Assembly (NCBI GenBank): GCA_019752115.1
Contig: JAIEMN010000030.1
Location: 1 to 61,345, forward strand
Direction: 5' to 3'
Source of the DNA: Gemmatimonadaceae bacterium
Lineage (GTDB): Bacteria; Gemmatimonadota; Gemmatimonadetes; Gemmatimonadales; Gemmatimonadaceae
DNA: 61,345 nucleotides
Below, piece after piece: positions 35,240 through 43,309 of the stretch. The translations under genes and the position numbers were made by a program. The notes under the pieces were generated by a model, which was not told the origin of the DNA, did no database searches, and saw nothing but the letters and a program-made list of their open reading frames with translations. How positions within the stretch are numbered: the stretch's first letter is position 1; each line of letters starts with the position of its first letter.

Positions 35240-36214
35240 CTAACCGGCCGTGGCCGCCGCGGGAGCCACGCGGGCCGCCACCTCCTGCACGAACGACACG
35301 ACACGGTCGGGCACGGTGAGCGGCAGCATGTGCCCACCCATCTCCACCCACTCAAGCGTCGCGTGCGGGATCTGCTGCATCAGGCGCTCGCCCTGCAGCC
35401 GAGGCTCGAGAATGCGGTCGTGCGTGCCATACAACACGCCCACGGGGACCGTGATGCCGGCATAGCGCGACGTCAGCGCCGCCATGACCTCCGGCGGCGT
35501 CACCGCCATGAGATCGGTGGACGATGAGGCAAACGCCGAGGGGCGCATCCCGAGCAGTCCGCCGCCGCGCAGCGGAAAGTCGGCCGGCACCCGCTCGGGG
35601 CTGAACACGGCGGTGAGGACCTGATCGCGGCGCGCAATCGACAACGGAATGGCCAGCGTCCATCCCACCACCTGCCGCATCAGGGCGCTGGGGAGCACGA
35701 GGCCCGCGAACACGGCCGGCACAGTCGACGGCGCTTGCGTGAGTGGTGCCACCAGCGCGAGCGCAGCGACGCGTTCCGGGTGCTCCGTCGCCAGCGCGAG
35801 GGCCACGGCGCCGCCCAGCGAATGCCCCACGACCAGGGGCCGCTCGAGTCCAAGCGCCTCGATGACGGCGGCGAGAAACGCGGCCTGCGCCTGCGGCGTG
35901 GGCGTGACCGACAAGGCACCGGAATATCCGGCGCCCGGGCGATCCACCACGATCACGCGATACTGCTGACTCAACGCCTCGAGCACGTGGGCGGTGAAGT
36001 GCCGCGCGTTGCCGGCGAGTCCATGAATGCAGAGCACCGTGATGGGTCCGTCGCCGCGCGACACGTAGTGCACCGGAACCCCCTGCACCGTCACGAACGT
36101 GCCATGCGGCGGCACCAAACGCTCTACCTTGCGCTTGGTGGTCCACGCGAACCACACGAGCCCGACGTAGACCGCGGCGATGGCCAGAAAGACACTCAGC
36201 AGCAGCGAGTTCAT
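35240..36214 (-). CDS. Membrane-anchored alpha/beta hydrolase
   Basis: 324 residues. The N-terminal helix MNSLLLSVFLAIAAVYVGLVWF anchors it to the membrane. Catalytic features: LCIHGLAGNARHF (oxyanion loop), VVGHSLGGAVALALA (Ser near residue 130), Asp in VLYGTHDRILEP and His in EMGGHMLPLT. ATGA overlap (36211-36214) with the upstream Baeyer-Villiger monooxygenase makes co-translation likely; a hydrolase cleaving the ester or lactone made by that enzyme is a natural fit, though this is inference. Confidence 0.9.
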   Translation of the reverse strand: MNSLLLSVFLAIAAVYVGLVWFAWTTKRKVERLVPPHGTFVTVQGVPVHYVSRGDGPITVLCIHGLAGNARHFTAHVLEALSQQYRVIVVDRPGAGYSGALSVTPTPQAQAAFLAAVIEALGLERPLVVGHSLGGAVALALATEHPERVAALALVAPLTQAPSTVPAVFAGLVLPSALMRQVVGWTLAIPLSIARRDQVLTAVFSPERVPADFPLRGGGLLGMRPSAFASSSTDLMAVTPPEVMAALTSRYAGITVPVGVLYGTHDRILEPRLQGERLMQQIPHATLEWVEMGGHMLPLTVPDRVVSFVQEVAARVAPAAATAG

Positions 36215-37719
36215 GCGCGCGCTCCCGGCGCCGGCGCCGCGAAGGTTCCCGCCCGGAACTCAAGGGCCCGATCCGCCACCGTGCCGTGTCGCAACATCAT
36301 GAGATCCTTGAGATAGTTCTGATACAGGCGCCACGGGCGGGCATCGCCCTGCCGCGGCAGCACCGACTGGGCGCGCTGCACATAGCCGGAGGTGAAATCA
36401 AACACCGAGCGCCCGGGCATATTGGCATCGCACCGTGGCGTGACCTGCCGATACCCATGCCGGCGCATATGACGCAGCAGGCGACAGACGTGCTGCGCAA
36501 TGAGATCGCCCTTGAGCGTCCACGAGGCGTTGGTATAGCCGACCGTCATGGCGAAGTTGGGCAGGTTGCTCAGCATGAGCCCCTTGTACACGAACTGCTG
36601 GCGCAGATCGAATGGCGCGCCATCAACCGTGATCGCCACGCCGGTCATGAGCGACATGCGGAGCCCGGTCGCGGTGACGATCACGTCGGCCTCGAGCTCC
36701 GCGCCCGACGCGAGCGCAACGCCGCGTTCGGTGAAGTGCGTGATCTGGTCGGTCACGATGTCGGCGCGCCCACTGCGCAGCGCATGAAACAGGTCGCCGT
36801 CGGGGATGATGCAGAGGCGCTCATCCCACGGGTTGTAGCGTGGCGCAAAGTGCACATCCACCGGATACGACGCGCCCAACTGCTTCACCGCTTCCTGGCG
36901 CAACCCCTGCTTGAACGTCTCCGGGCGATTTCGCGCGACCCAGAAGTAGAACATGCTGCGCAGGATGTTCTTCCAGCGGATCGCCATGTGCGCCGCGCCC
37001 GCCGGAAGCGTCCGGCGCAGTGTCGCCGCGATGGTGTCCTCGGTCGGGAGCGTGGCCACATAGCTGGGGCTGCGCTGCAGCATGGTCACATGCGCCGCTG
37101 CGCCGGCGCCGCTCGTCATGGCCGGCACCAGCGTCACCGCCGTCGCGCCACTCCCAATGACCAGCACGCGCTTGCCCGCATAGTCGAGATCCGCCGGCCA
37201 TTGCTGCGGATGCACGATGCGCCCGCGGAACCGCGCCATCCCCTCCCACGTCGGCGTGTAGCCGGCACGGTAGTCGTAGTAGCCGCTGCAGTTGAACAGA
37301 AACCCGCACGTCATCTGCTGCGGCCGTGCCTCGTCGCCCACCGCGAGCGTGACCGTCCAGCGCGCGGTCTCCGACGACCACGAGGCGGCGACGAGCGTGT
37401 GCTGGAAGCGCACCTGCCGGTCAATGCCCGCATCGCGCGCCGTCTCCTCGATATAGCGTTTGATGCTGGGGCCGTCGGCGATGGCCTTGGCTTCGCGCCA
37501 CGGCCGGAAGCGATAGCCGAGCGTGTACATGTCGGAATCCGAACGAATGCCGGGGTACCGGAACAGATCCCAGGTCCCGCCCATTGCCGTGCGCGCTTCC
37601 ACGATCGTGTACGACAGCCACGGGCACGCGTGCTGGAGGTGCCACGCCGCGCTCACGCCCGAAAGCCCGGCTCCCACGATCAACACATCGACATGCTCCA
37701 GCGGCGGGAGCGTGGTCAT
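36211..37719 (-). CDS. Type I Baeyer-Villiger flavin monooxygenase
   Basis: 502 residues from ATG 37719. FAD-binding motif VLIVGAGLSGVSAAWHLQ (residue ~10), NADPH Rossmann motif VLVIGSGATAVTLVPAM (~175) and between them the Baeyer-Villiger fingerprint FRGRIVHPQQWP (FxGxxxHxxxWP, ~167). GTWDLFRYPGIRSDSDMYTL is also typical of this group. It would insert oxygen next to a ketone to give an ester or lactone, using NADPH and O2. Overlaps by four bases both the SDR in front and the hydrolase behind, as in monooxygenase operons of ketone or lipid catabolism. Confidence 0.93.
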   Translation of the reverse strand: MTTLPPLEHVDVLIVGAGLSGVSAAWHLQHACPWLSYTIVEARTAMGGTWDLFRYPGIRSDSDMYTLGYRFRPWREAKAIADGPSIKRYIEETARDAGIDRQVRFQHTLVAASWSSETARWTVTLAVGDEARPQQMTCGFLFNCSGYYDYRAGYTPTWEGMARFRGRIVHPQQWPADLDYAGKRVLVIGSGATAVTLVPAMTSGAGAAAHVTMLQRSPSYVATLPTEDTIAATLRRTLPAGAAHMAIRWKNILRSMFYFWVARNRPETFKQGLRQEAVKQLGASYPVDVHFAPRYNPWDERLCIIPDGDLFHALRSGRADIVTDQITHFTERGVALASGAELEADVIVTATGLRMSLMTGVAITVDGAPFDLRQQFVYKGLMLSNLPNFAMTVGYTNASWTLKGDLIAQHVCRLLRHMRRHGYRQVTPRCDANMPGRSVFDFTSGYVQRAQSVLPRQGDARPWRLYQNYLKDLMMLRHGTVADRALEFRAGTFAAPAPGARA

Positions 37720-38426
37720 GCCGTCTCCTCGCCGCGAGGCCGCTTGGGTGACAGAATACGCACCTCGACGCGATGCAGCAGCACCTCGGGCGGCGTGTCC
37801 AGCACACTGCGGACGGCGGCGGCCACATCCTGGGCGAGCAGCTGCGCACTTCCCTTGGGACCACGGCGGCCGGCGAACTCGGTCTCCACCGATCCGGGAC
37901 TCACCACGCTGACCTTCACGCCGGCGTCGCGCACTTCCAGCATCAGATTCTCGGCGAAGCCCATGACGGCGTGCTTGGTGGTGGCATAGCCGGCGCCACC
38001 CACGAAGGCGCTGCGACCGGCGATCGACCCGATGATCACCACATGGCCGCGTCCGCGCGCGATCATCCCCGGCAGCAGCGCCCGCGACACATGAAAGAGG
38101 GCGTTGACGTTCACATCCATCATGCGGTGCCACTCCGCCGGCGTGAGCTCGAGCATGGGCTTCATGACACCAACGCCCGCGTTGTGCACCAGCACGTCCA
38201 CCGCCCGATCGGTGAGTGCCGCCTCAACTGCGGAGGCGTCGGCCACATCCAGCACGAGCACGTCGGCGTCACCACCGCCTGAGCGAACCTCGGCGGCGAC
38301 CGTGTCGAGCGCCAAGGCATCGCGTGCGACCAGTACCAGGCGATGGGTGGGAGCCAACTGATGGGCAATCGCGCGCCCGATGCCGCGTGAAGCGCCGGTG
38401 ATCAGCGCGGTGGGACGAGTCGTCAT
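37716..38426 (-). CDS. Short-chain dehydrogenase/reductase, first gene of the monooxygenase operon
   Basis: 236 residues. NAD(P)-binding TGASRGIGRAIAHQL, NAG motif in VLVHNAGVGV, catalytic Ser in VIIGSIAGRSAF (~138) and YATTKHAVMGFA with Tyr ~151 and Lys ~155. It could oxidise an alcohol to the ketone used by the monooxygenase behind it (ATGA overlap). The ATG at 38426 has no Shine-Dalgarno; the sequence CTGACATATTTCTGTC lies directly in front, suggesting a short or absent leader. Confidence 0.92.
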   Translation of the reverse strand: MTTRPTALITGASRGIGRAIAHQLAPTHRLVLVARDALALDTVAAEVRSGGGDADVLVLDVADASAVEAALTDRAVDVLVHNAGVGVMKPMLELTPAEWHRMMDVNVNALFHVSRALLPGMIARGRGHVVIIGSIAGRSAFVGGAGYATTKHAVMGFAENLMLEVRDAGVKVSVVSPGSVETEFAGRRGPKGSAQLLAQDVAAAVRSVLDTPPEVLLHRVEVRILSPKRPRGEETA

Positions 38427-38441
38427 GACAGAAATATGTCA
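38426..38441. promoter_or_regulatory. Dyad TGACA-N6-TGTCA at the start of the monooxygenase operon
   Basis: Exact 5-bp arms (38426-38430, 38437-38441) overlapping the SDR start codon and an AT-rich -10-like block. TetR-type repressors often bind such dyads. It lies in the 67-bp divergent gap to the S15/CocE hydrolase, so it could control both directions. No TetR gene is adjacent. Confidence 0.45.
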
Positions 38442-38493
38442 GAATGCGCGCGAACCGGCGTCGGCCGCCCCGGCAACGGGCTAGCATTGGCGC

Positions 38494-40371
38494 ATGCCCT
38501 GCTCGTTTCGTGTGGCGCGCGTCGGCGCCGCCCTGCTGCTGAGCGCCCTGACCGGGGTGCGGGCCACGGCCCAGTCGTTCGGTACGGCACTCGCCGAAGC
38601 CGCCTTCGCCCGCGACCGCTATGTGAAGCGGGTGGCGCGCATTCCCATGCGCGATGGTGTAGCGCTCTTCACGCAGATCTACACGCCACGCGACGTTGGC
38701 CCCGCGCACCGCTATCCGGTGGTGCTCACCCGCACCCCGTTTTCCACTGGCGCCGAGGCCGACACGGTCTTTCCGCCGACGATCGCCCCCGATCCGGTGA
38801 TGCTGCGCGATGGCTACATCTTCGTGCAGCAGGAAGTGCGCGGCCGCTATCGCTCGGAAGGCACCTTCGAGCATATGCGCCCGCCACGCACGCCCGCTGC
38901 GCGGGCGGCGGGGCAGACCGACGAGATCAGTGACGCCGAGGACACGATCCGCTGGCTGCTGGCCAACGTGGCGGGCCACAACGGCCGGGTGGCACTGCAC
39001 GGCGTGAGCTACGGCGGCTTCTACGCGGCCATCGGCGCCCTGTCGAAGCATCCGGCGATCGCGGCGCTCTCGCTGCAGGCACCCACGGCCGATTTCTGGA
39101 TGGAGGATTTCCATCACCAGGGCGCGTTCGTCCTGACATCGCTGTGGGCGGTACCGATCTTCGGGACCCCGCGACCGACCCCCACGGCGGCGCACTGGTG
39201 GGCGGAGGCTTTCGGGGCGATCCCCGACAGTGCGATGGCCAACGATTATGCGTGGCTGCTCCGCCTCGGCTCACTCGCCAACGTGCAGTGGCTCGAGAAC
39301 GACAGCTGGTGGCGCGCACTCATCACGCACCCCACGCGCGACCGCTACTGGCAAGCGCGTGCACTGCCGCCGCAGCTGCGCGCGCACGGCACGCGGTTGC
39401 CCCCGGTGCTGCTGCTCGGCGGATGGTTCGATGCCGAAAACCTCAATGGCACGCTCGCGGTGCAGCGGGCGCTGGCGGCGACCGGCACGGCGGTCACGTT
39501 CGCCATGGGGCCATTTGGCCATCGGCAGTGGAGTGAACGCAACGTGGGGCCCACCGTGCACGGCACGCGGATGTTCGGTGATTCCCTCGCGTGGCAGCTG
39601 CAGCGTGATGTGGAAGCCGCGTTCTTCCGGGCGCGCCTGAAGAGCGAGGGAACCGCGCCGCCCGTCGGGGCGCACGTGTTCGATACCGGCACCAACCGCT
39701 GGCGCGATGTTCCCCGCTGGCCGGTCCCGCGTGCGCGCCCCGTTACCTGGTCGCTCGCCGCCAACGGCACGGTGGACTCGATGCCCGCAACACCGGCGAG
39801 CCGCCGCTGGACGAGCGATCCCGCCCACCCGGTTCCCGCACGCTGCACCGGCACCACAATCGAAGATGGCGCCCCCAATCTCGTCATGAGCGACGATCAA
39901 CGGTGCCTGCTGACCCGGGCAGACGTGCTAACCTTTACGTCGCCGGTCCTGACCCGCGACGTCACCATGGCGGGACCGATCACGGCGACGCTGCGGTTCG
40001 CGACGTCGGAGACCGACGCCGATCTGGTCGTGAAGGTGATCGACGTCGATCCCGCCGGGGCGTATCAGCTGGTCCGTGGCGAGATCCTTCGCGGGCGCTT
40101 CCGCCGTGGCGGTGCCCACGCCGAGCCCTTTGTGCCCGGGCAAGCCACCCGGGTCGTCCTCTCGCTCCCGGATGTACTGCACACGCTCCGGGCCGGGCAC
40201 CGATTGGCGGTCCAGGTGCAATCGAGCTGGTTTCCGTGGTTCGACCGCAATCCCCAGCGCTTCGTGCCGAACATCTTTACGGCGAACGCCACCGACTTCG
40301 TCGCGGCGCAGCATACGCTGTGGCTCGGTGGTGCGCAGGGGAGCCACCTGACCATCCCGATTCTCCGGTAA
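38494..40371 (+). CDS. Secreted S15/CocE-NonD family hydrolase
   Basis: 625 residues with a signal peptide (MPCSFRVARVGAALLLSALT). CocE/NonD pattern: RIPMRDGVALFTQIYTPRD, QEVRGRYRSEGTFEHMRP, nucleophile HGVSYGGFYAAIGALS (Ser near residue 173), later Asp in LLLGGWFDAENLNGT and His in GPFGHRQWSE; C-terminal galactose-binding-like jelly roll (FVPGQATRVVLSLPDVLHTL). These enzymes are secreted X-Pro dipeptidases, glutaryl-acylases or cocaine-esterase-type hydrolases. Divergent from the SDR operon. Confidence 0.92.
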   Translation: MPCSFRVARVGAALLLSALTGVRATAQSFGTALAEAAFARDRYVKRVARIPMRDGVALFTQIYTPRDVGPAHRYPVVLTRTPFSTGAEADTVFPPTIAPDPVMLRDGYIFVQQEVRGRYRSEGTFEHMRPPRTPAARAAGQTDEISDAEDTIRWLLANVAGHNGRVALHGVSYGGFYAAIGALSKHPAIAALSLQAPTADFWMEDFHHQGAFVLTSLWAVPIFGTPRPTPTAAHWWAEAFGAIPDSAMANDYAWLLRLGSLANVQWLENDSWWRALITHPTRDRYWQARALPPQLRAHGTRLPPVLLLGGWFDAENLNGTLAVQRALAATGTAVTFAMGPFGHRQWSERNVGPTVHGTRMFGDSLAWQLQRDVEAAFFRARLKSEGTAPPVGAHVFDTGTNRWRDVPRWPVPRARPVTWSLAANGTVDSMPATPASRRWTSDPAHPVPARCTGTTIEDGAPNLVMSDDQRCLLTRADVLTFTSPVLTRDVTMAGPITATLRFATSETDADLVVKVIDVDPAGAYQLVRGEILRGRFRRGGAHAEPFVPGQATRVVLSLPDVLHTLRAGHRLAVQVQSSWFPWFDRNPQRFVPNIFTANATDFVAAQHTLWLGGAQGSHLTIPILR

Positions 40372-40456
40372 GGACGCACGGGCGCTTGCCCAATTGGGGC
40401 GCGGCGATGACGTTGCAGGGACGGCATCCTTTCCGCCGCCCGCCCCGGAGCCCCCC

Positions 40457-40978
40457 ATGCGCCACGAAGTCGTCTATACCCTGAGCCGCGCCCTCACCGA
40501 CGCCGAGTGGCAGGCCGCCACCGCGCTGGTAGAGCGCTGGTGGGGCACGCCGGCCGATGGCGACACGGTGCAGATCACCAGTAACGAGCTGGTGGTGCAG
40601 TGCGCCGACTCCGAAGACCTCCGCGTGGAGCGCGGAGGCGCGATCGCCATCTGGAGTGCCCGCGCCCGCTCCGTGCGGAGTGCGCAGCGCCTCGCGGGCG
40701 TTGTGCTCTGTCTCCAGTTCGCGTGGGGCGCCGAGGTGCTGCAGATGAGTGGCAACAACCTCAGTGCGTTCAGCCGTGCGGCCGCCGCCCTCACCCCCGT
40801 CTGGGGAGGGGCGTACGACGTGGTGGAGATCCGTCCGGCGGCAATCAAGGCCGATCCCCTGCTGTTCGTGGACGCCGGTGCGCACCGGGCGCAGATGCAC
40901 GCCTTCTATCGCGCGGCGCTCGAACTCGACGCCGCCGCACTCCCCGACTCGGCGTTCGCCGAACAACGCCTCAGATAA
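40457..40978 (+). CDS. Conserved protein of unknown function
   Basis: 173 residues from ATG 40457, RBS-like GGAG 8 bases ahead. Soluble alpha/beta protein: VVYTLSRALTDAEWQAATAL, VERWWGTPADGD, IWSARARSVRSAQRLAGVVL, then FRAALELDAAAL-like end. No known motif. The last 73 bases overlap the 3' end of the minus-strand arsenate reductase gene, so one of the two ends may be shorter than drawn. Confidence 0.6.
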   Translation: MRHEVVYTLSRALTDAEWQAATALVERWWGTPADGDTVQITSNELVVQCADSEDLRVERGGAIAIWSARARSVRSAQRLAGVVLCLQFAWGAEVLQMSGNNLSAFSRAAAALTPVWGGAYDVVEIRPAAIKADPLLFVDAGAHRAQMHAFYRAALELDAAALPDSAFAEQRLR

Positions 40979-41484
40979 GCGTTTCTGTCGGCCTCGGCAG
41001 CGGCATGAATGGCCGTTGCCGCCGCGGCGAGGGCAGCCGGCGCCAGCTGTTCGAGCGGCAGTGCCAGCAGCGCCTGCACGCGGGCGTCGAGAGCGGCGTA
41101 CGTCGCGGCGAACGCGGCCCGCGCCGCCGCGGGCTCCTCGTGATCGGCCGGATCGGGGAGCCCCCAGTGCACCTGCACGGTACCACCAGCGTAGAACGGG
41201 CACGCATCGCGCGCGTTGTCGCACACGGTGATCACCAGATCAAACGGGGCATTCCCCAGCGCCTCGATCGACTGCGGCACGCGCCCTTCCCACGCGATCC
41301 CGTGCGCCGCCAGCGTTTCCACGGCGAACGGATTCACCCGCGGCGCCGGCCGCGAGCCGGCACTGGCCGCCTCGACGCGTCGGCCGGGGCGCTGCGCGCC
41401 GCGCGTTTGTAGCAGCGCTTCCGCAATCTGACTGCGCGCGGAGTTACCGGTGCACAGCACCAGCACCCGAACGGGATTGCTCAC
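40906..41484 (-). CDS. arsC: Thioredoxin-coupled arsenate reductase (LMW-PTPase type)
   Basis: 192 residues from GTG 41484, which overlaps the ArsN2 stop (GTGA). The P-loop VLCTGNSARSQIAEALL carries the nucleophile Cys (CX5R); the second redox pair CDNARDAC matches the two later Cys of the S. aureus-type enzyme, followed by CPFYAGGTVQVHWGLPDPAD. The enzyme reduces arsenate to arsenite in the cytoplasm with thioredoxin. The C-terminal 30 residues are Ala/Ser-rich and overlap the convergent gene. An upstream ATG is possible but would read through the GGRLV repeat. Confidence 0.92.
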   Translation of the reverse strand: MSNPVRVLVLCTGNSARSQIAEALLQTRGAQRPGRRVEAASAGSRPAPRVNPFAVETLAAHGIAWEGRVPQSIEALGNAPFDLVITVCDNARDACPFYAGGTVQVHWGLPDPADHEEPAAARAAFAATYAALDARVQALLALPLEQLAPAALAAAATAIHAAAEADRNAYLRRCSANAESGSAAASSSSAAR

Positions 41485-41969
41485 GAGGCGCCCGCCCACG
41501 AGGCGCCCGCCGACGAGGCGCCCGCCAGCGACTTGGTCATCGTGATGGCACTGGCCGGGCACGCGCTGGTGAACTCCACCGTACTCGCCACCGCAGGTGG
41601 CACACTCGCCCGGTCAACCCGCTCAAAGCCGAAGCGCGGGAAGTAGTCTTCGGCCGTGAGCGTCAACAGATAGAGGGCGTGAATGCCACGCGCTTCGGCC
41701 TGCGCCACCGCGCGTTCCACGAGCGTGTTGCCCAACCCGCGGCGCTGCCAATCGCCGCGCACGGCGACCGAGCGCAGCAGCGCGTGCTCACAGCATTCCT
41801 CGACACCCGCGACCGCGACGAGTTCACCGTCCGCCTCGCCGACGATGAACTGGGTCGCGTCCTGCGCGAACATCTCGGCGACACCGGCGGTGGGGAGCGA
41901 TTGACTGCGCAGCAACTGGGTCACCGCGGGCTCGTCGGCGGCGGTGGCAGCACGAAACGTCGGCGTCAT
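41481..41969 (-). CDS. arsN2: ArsN2-type GNAT acetyltransferase
   Basis: 162 residues from ATG 41969 (ATGA overlap with arsM). GNAT fold: FRAATAADEPAVTQLLRSQS, GEADGELVAVAGVEECCEHA, LLRSVAVRGDWQRRGLGNTL (CoA-binding Q/RxxGxG/A), ALYLLTLTAEDYFPRFGFER. ArsN2 proteins sit in arsenic operons and are thought to acetylate an arsenical or related compound. The last residues (LAGASSAGASWAGAS) are coded by a short tandem repeat and are probably dispensable. Confidence 0.88.
   Translation of the reverse strand: MTPTFRAATAADEPAVTQLLRSQSLPTAGVAEMFAQDATQFIVGEADGELVAVAGVEECCEHALLRSVAVRGDWQRRGLGNTLVERAVAQAEARGIHALYLLTLTAEDYFPRFGFERVDRASVPPAVASTVEFTSACPASAITMTKSLAGASSAGASWAGAS
41482..41528. repeat. Three tandem 15-bp units at the arsN2/arsC junction
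   Basis: The unit (plus strand) CACGAGGCGCCCGCC is repeated three times with small changes (41482-41496, 41497-41511, 41512-41526). It codes for the tail of ArsN2 in one frame and lies in front of the arsC start in the other. Units keep both reading frames because the length is a multiple of three; copy number could vary by slippage. Confidence 0.8.
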
Positions 41970-42826
41970 GCGTCGGCCGGTTTGGTGGCGCGCACGAAGG
42001 CGGCCATGAACTTGCCATCGATCTCGTCGAGATTGGCGTGCACGTCGATGCCACTCTCCTGCAAGAACACGCGGGCATCCTCGCTCTGGTACAGGCGGGT
42101 CGGTTCGATGTCCACGCCGGTGAAGCCATTCTCGGTGAGCAGCGTGCGGAACTCCTGCTCTTCGAGCGCACCAGCCACGCAGCCGACCCACAGCTCCATC
42201 GACTTGCGTACGGCGGCCGGAACATCACCGCGCACCACCACATCACTCACTGCAAACCGTCCGCCGGGCTTGAGCACGCGAAAGGCTTCGGCCAGCACGC
42301 GGCGCTTGTCGCCCGACAGGTTGATCACGCAGTTGGAGATGATCACATCCACCGAGTTGGCGGGCAGCGGAATCTCCTCAATACGACCGCGCAGAAACTC
42401 CACGTTCGTGACGCCGGCTTCGGCGGCGTTCTGCGCGGCCAGCGCAAGCATGTCGTCGGTCATGTCGAGGCCATACGCCTTGCCGGTGGGCCCCACCCGC
42501 CGCGCCGACAGCAGCACATCGATGCCACCACCGGAGCCCAGATCGAGCACCACCTCGCCTTCGCGCAGTTCGGCCAGCGCCGTCGGGTTGCCGCAGCCGA
42601 GTGACGCGAGGACGGCGGCACTCGGCAGTTCATCCGTTTCGCCGTTCACGTAGAGGTTCGAGGTGATCGGATCCACGCTGCCATTGAACGCCGCGCCGCC
42701 GCAGCACGAGTTCACCGGTCCGCAGCAGCTACCGGCCGCCGGTTCCGCAACCTCCAGCACCCGTCGTGCCGCGGCGCCGTACTTCTCGCGCACCAGGGTG
42801 GTGACATCGATCTGATTCGCCGACAT
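41966..42826 (-). CDS. arsM: Arsenite S-adenosylmethionine methyltransferase
   Basis: 286 residues from ATG 42826. SAM motif I VVLDLGSGGGIDVLLSARR (~92), GYGLDMTDDMLALA-like motif II, SNCVINLS with the conserved Cys (~163) and ELWVGCVAGALEE with the last conserved Cys (~213); an N-terminal CC pair region GSCCGPVNSCCGG. These are the ArsM arsenic-binding Cys. The enzyme methylates As(III) to volatile or less toxic organoarsenicals. First gene of the arsM-arsN2-arsC run, each overlapping the next by four bases. Confidence 0.94.
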   Translation of the reverse strand: MSANQIDVTTLVREKYGAAARRVLEVAEPAAGSCCGPVNSCCGGAAFNGSVDPITSNLYVNGETDELPSAAVLASLGCGNPTALAELREGEVVLDLGSGGGIDVLLSARRVGPTGKAYGLDMTDDMLALAAQNAAEAGVTNVEFLRGRIEEIPLPANSVDVIISNCVINLSGDKRRVLAEAFRVLKPGGRFAVSDVVVRGDVPAAVRKSMELWVGCVAGALEEQEFRTLLTENGFTGVDIEPTRLYQSEDARVFLQESGIDVHANLDEIDGKFMAAFVRATKPADA

Positions 42827-42840
42827 GATCGCTCCCGTTC

Positions 42841-42856
42841 AGCAAGATTTCTTGAT
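42841..42856. promoter_or_regulatory. ArsR box upstream of arsM (AGCAA-N6-TTGAT)
   Basis: AGCAA at 42841-42845, six bases, TTGAT at 42852-42856, 15 bases before the arsM start. It differs at one position from the ATCAA-N6-TTGAT site upstream of arsR, which supports ArsR control of the arsM operon from a promoter separate from that of arsR. Confidence 0.65.
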
Positions 42857-42911
42857 GCGTTGAACCAACGAAGTGGCGCCCGCAGGCGCCGTCGCTCCAC
42901 AAGTCACGAGC

Positions 42912-43247
42912 CTAGCCGCAGCAGCGGCCGAACACCTTGAGCTGCCGCTTCCCGGCCGTGGCATCCGTGCCGAGCACGCGCACCAGATCATGGACCTGCT
43001 CCAGTGCCTCGGCATTGATGCGGTAGTACGACCAGCGCCCTTCCTTGCGGTCGCTCACGAGGCCAGCCTCGCGGAGCACCTTGAGATGAAAGGACAGCCG
43101 TGACTGCGCGGTGTCGAGATCGGCCTGCAGATCGCACACACAGCGTTCTCCCTCACGCAGCATGTCCAGCACTGCCAGGCGCGTCTCATCGGAGAGCGCA
43201 TGAAAGAGCGTGGCGGAGTGCGTGAGATCGATGGATGTCGCGGACAT
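42912..43247 (-). CDS. arsR: Arsenic-responsive repressor ArsR
   Basis: 111 residues from ATG 43247. Winged helix LFHALSDETRLAVLDMLREG, As(III) motif ERCVCDLQADLD (C-x-C near residue 36-38), recognition helix AQSRLSFHLKVLREAGLVS, wing DRKEGRWSYYRINAEAL. The C-terminal CC pair (GRCCG) may add a ligand. It represses arsenic genes until arsenite binds. Upstream of arsM on the same strand, 85 bp apart; a GGCGCC-CGCA-GGCGCC hairpin in that gap (near 42874-42889) may terminate the arsR message. Confidence 0.93.
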   Translation of the reverse strand: MSATSIDLTHSATLFHALSDETRLAVLDMLREGERCVCDLQADLDTAQSRLSFHLKVLREAGLVSDRKEGRWSYYRINAEALEQVHDLVRVLGTDATAGKRQLKVFGRCCG

Positions 43248-43258
43248 GGGATGATTAT

Positions 43259-43274
43259 ATCAAGTTTTGTTGAT
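43259..43274. promoter_or_regulatory. ArsR box upstream of arsR (ATCAA-N6-TTGAT)
   Basis: Perfect dyad ATCAA (43259-43263), N6, TTGAT (43270-43274) 11 bases before the arsR start, in an AT-rich block that also contains a plausible -10. This is the spacing and sequence known for ArsR operators in proteobacteria and others, so autoregulation is likely. Confidence 0.75.
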
Positions 43275-43309
43275 CAGTCAAGGAGCGCCCGACGGTGTGA
43301 TTTCGGCAC

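Noticed and set aside
36286-37989. 567-codon plus-strand frame opposite the BVMO
   Set aside because: The minus strand has the FxGxxxHxxxWP fingerprint; plus product has no motif.
41482-41528. CRISPR-like array
   Set aside because: Three contiguous 15-base units with no spacers, inside coding sequence; no cas genes in the window.
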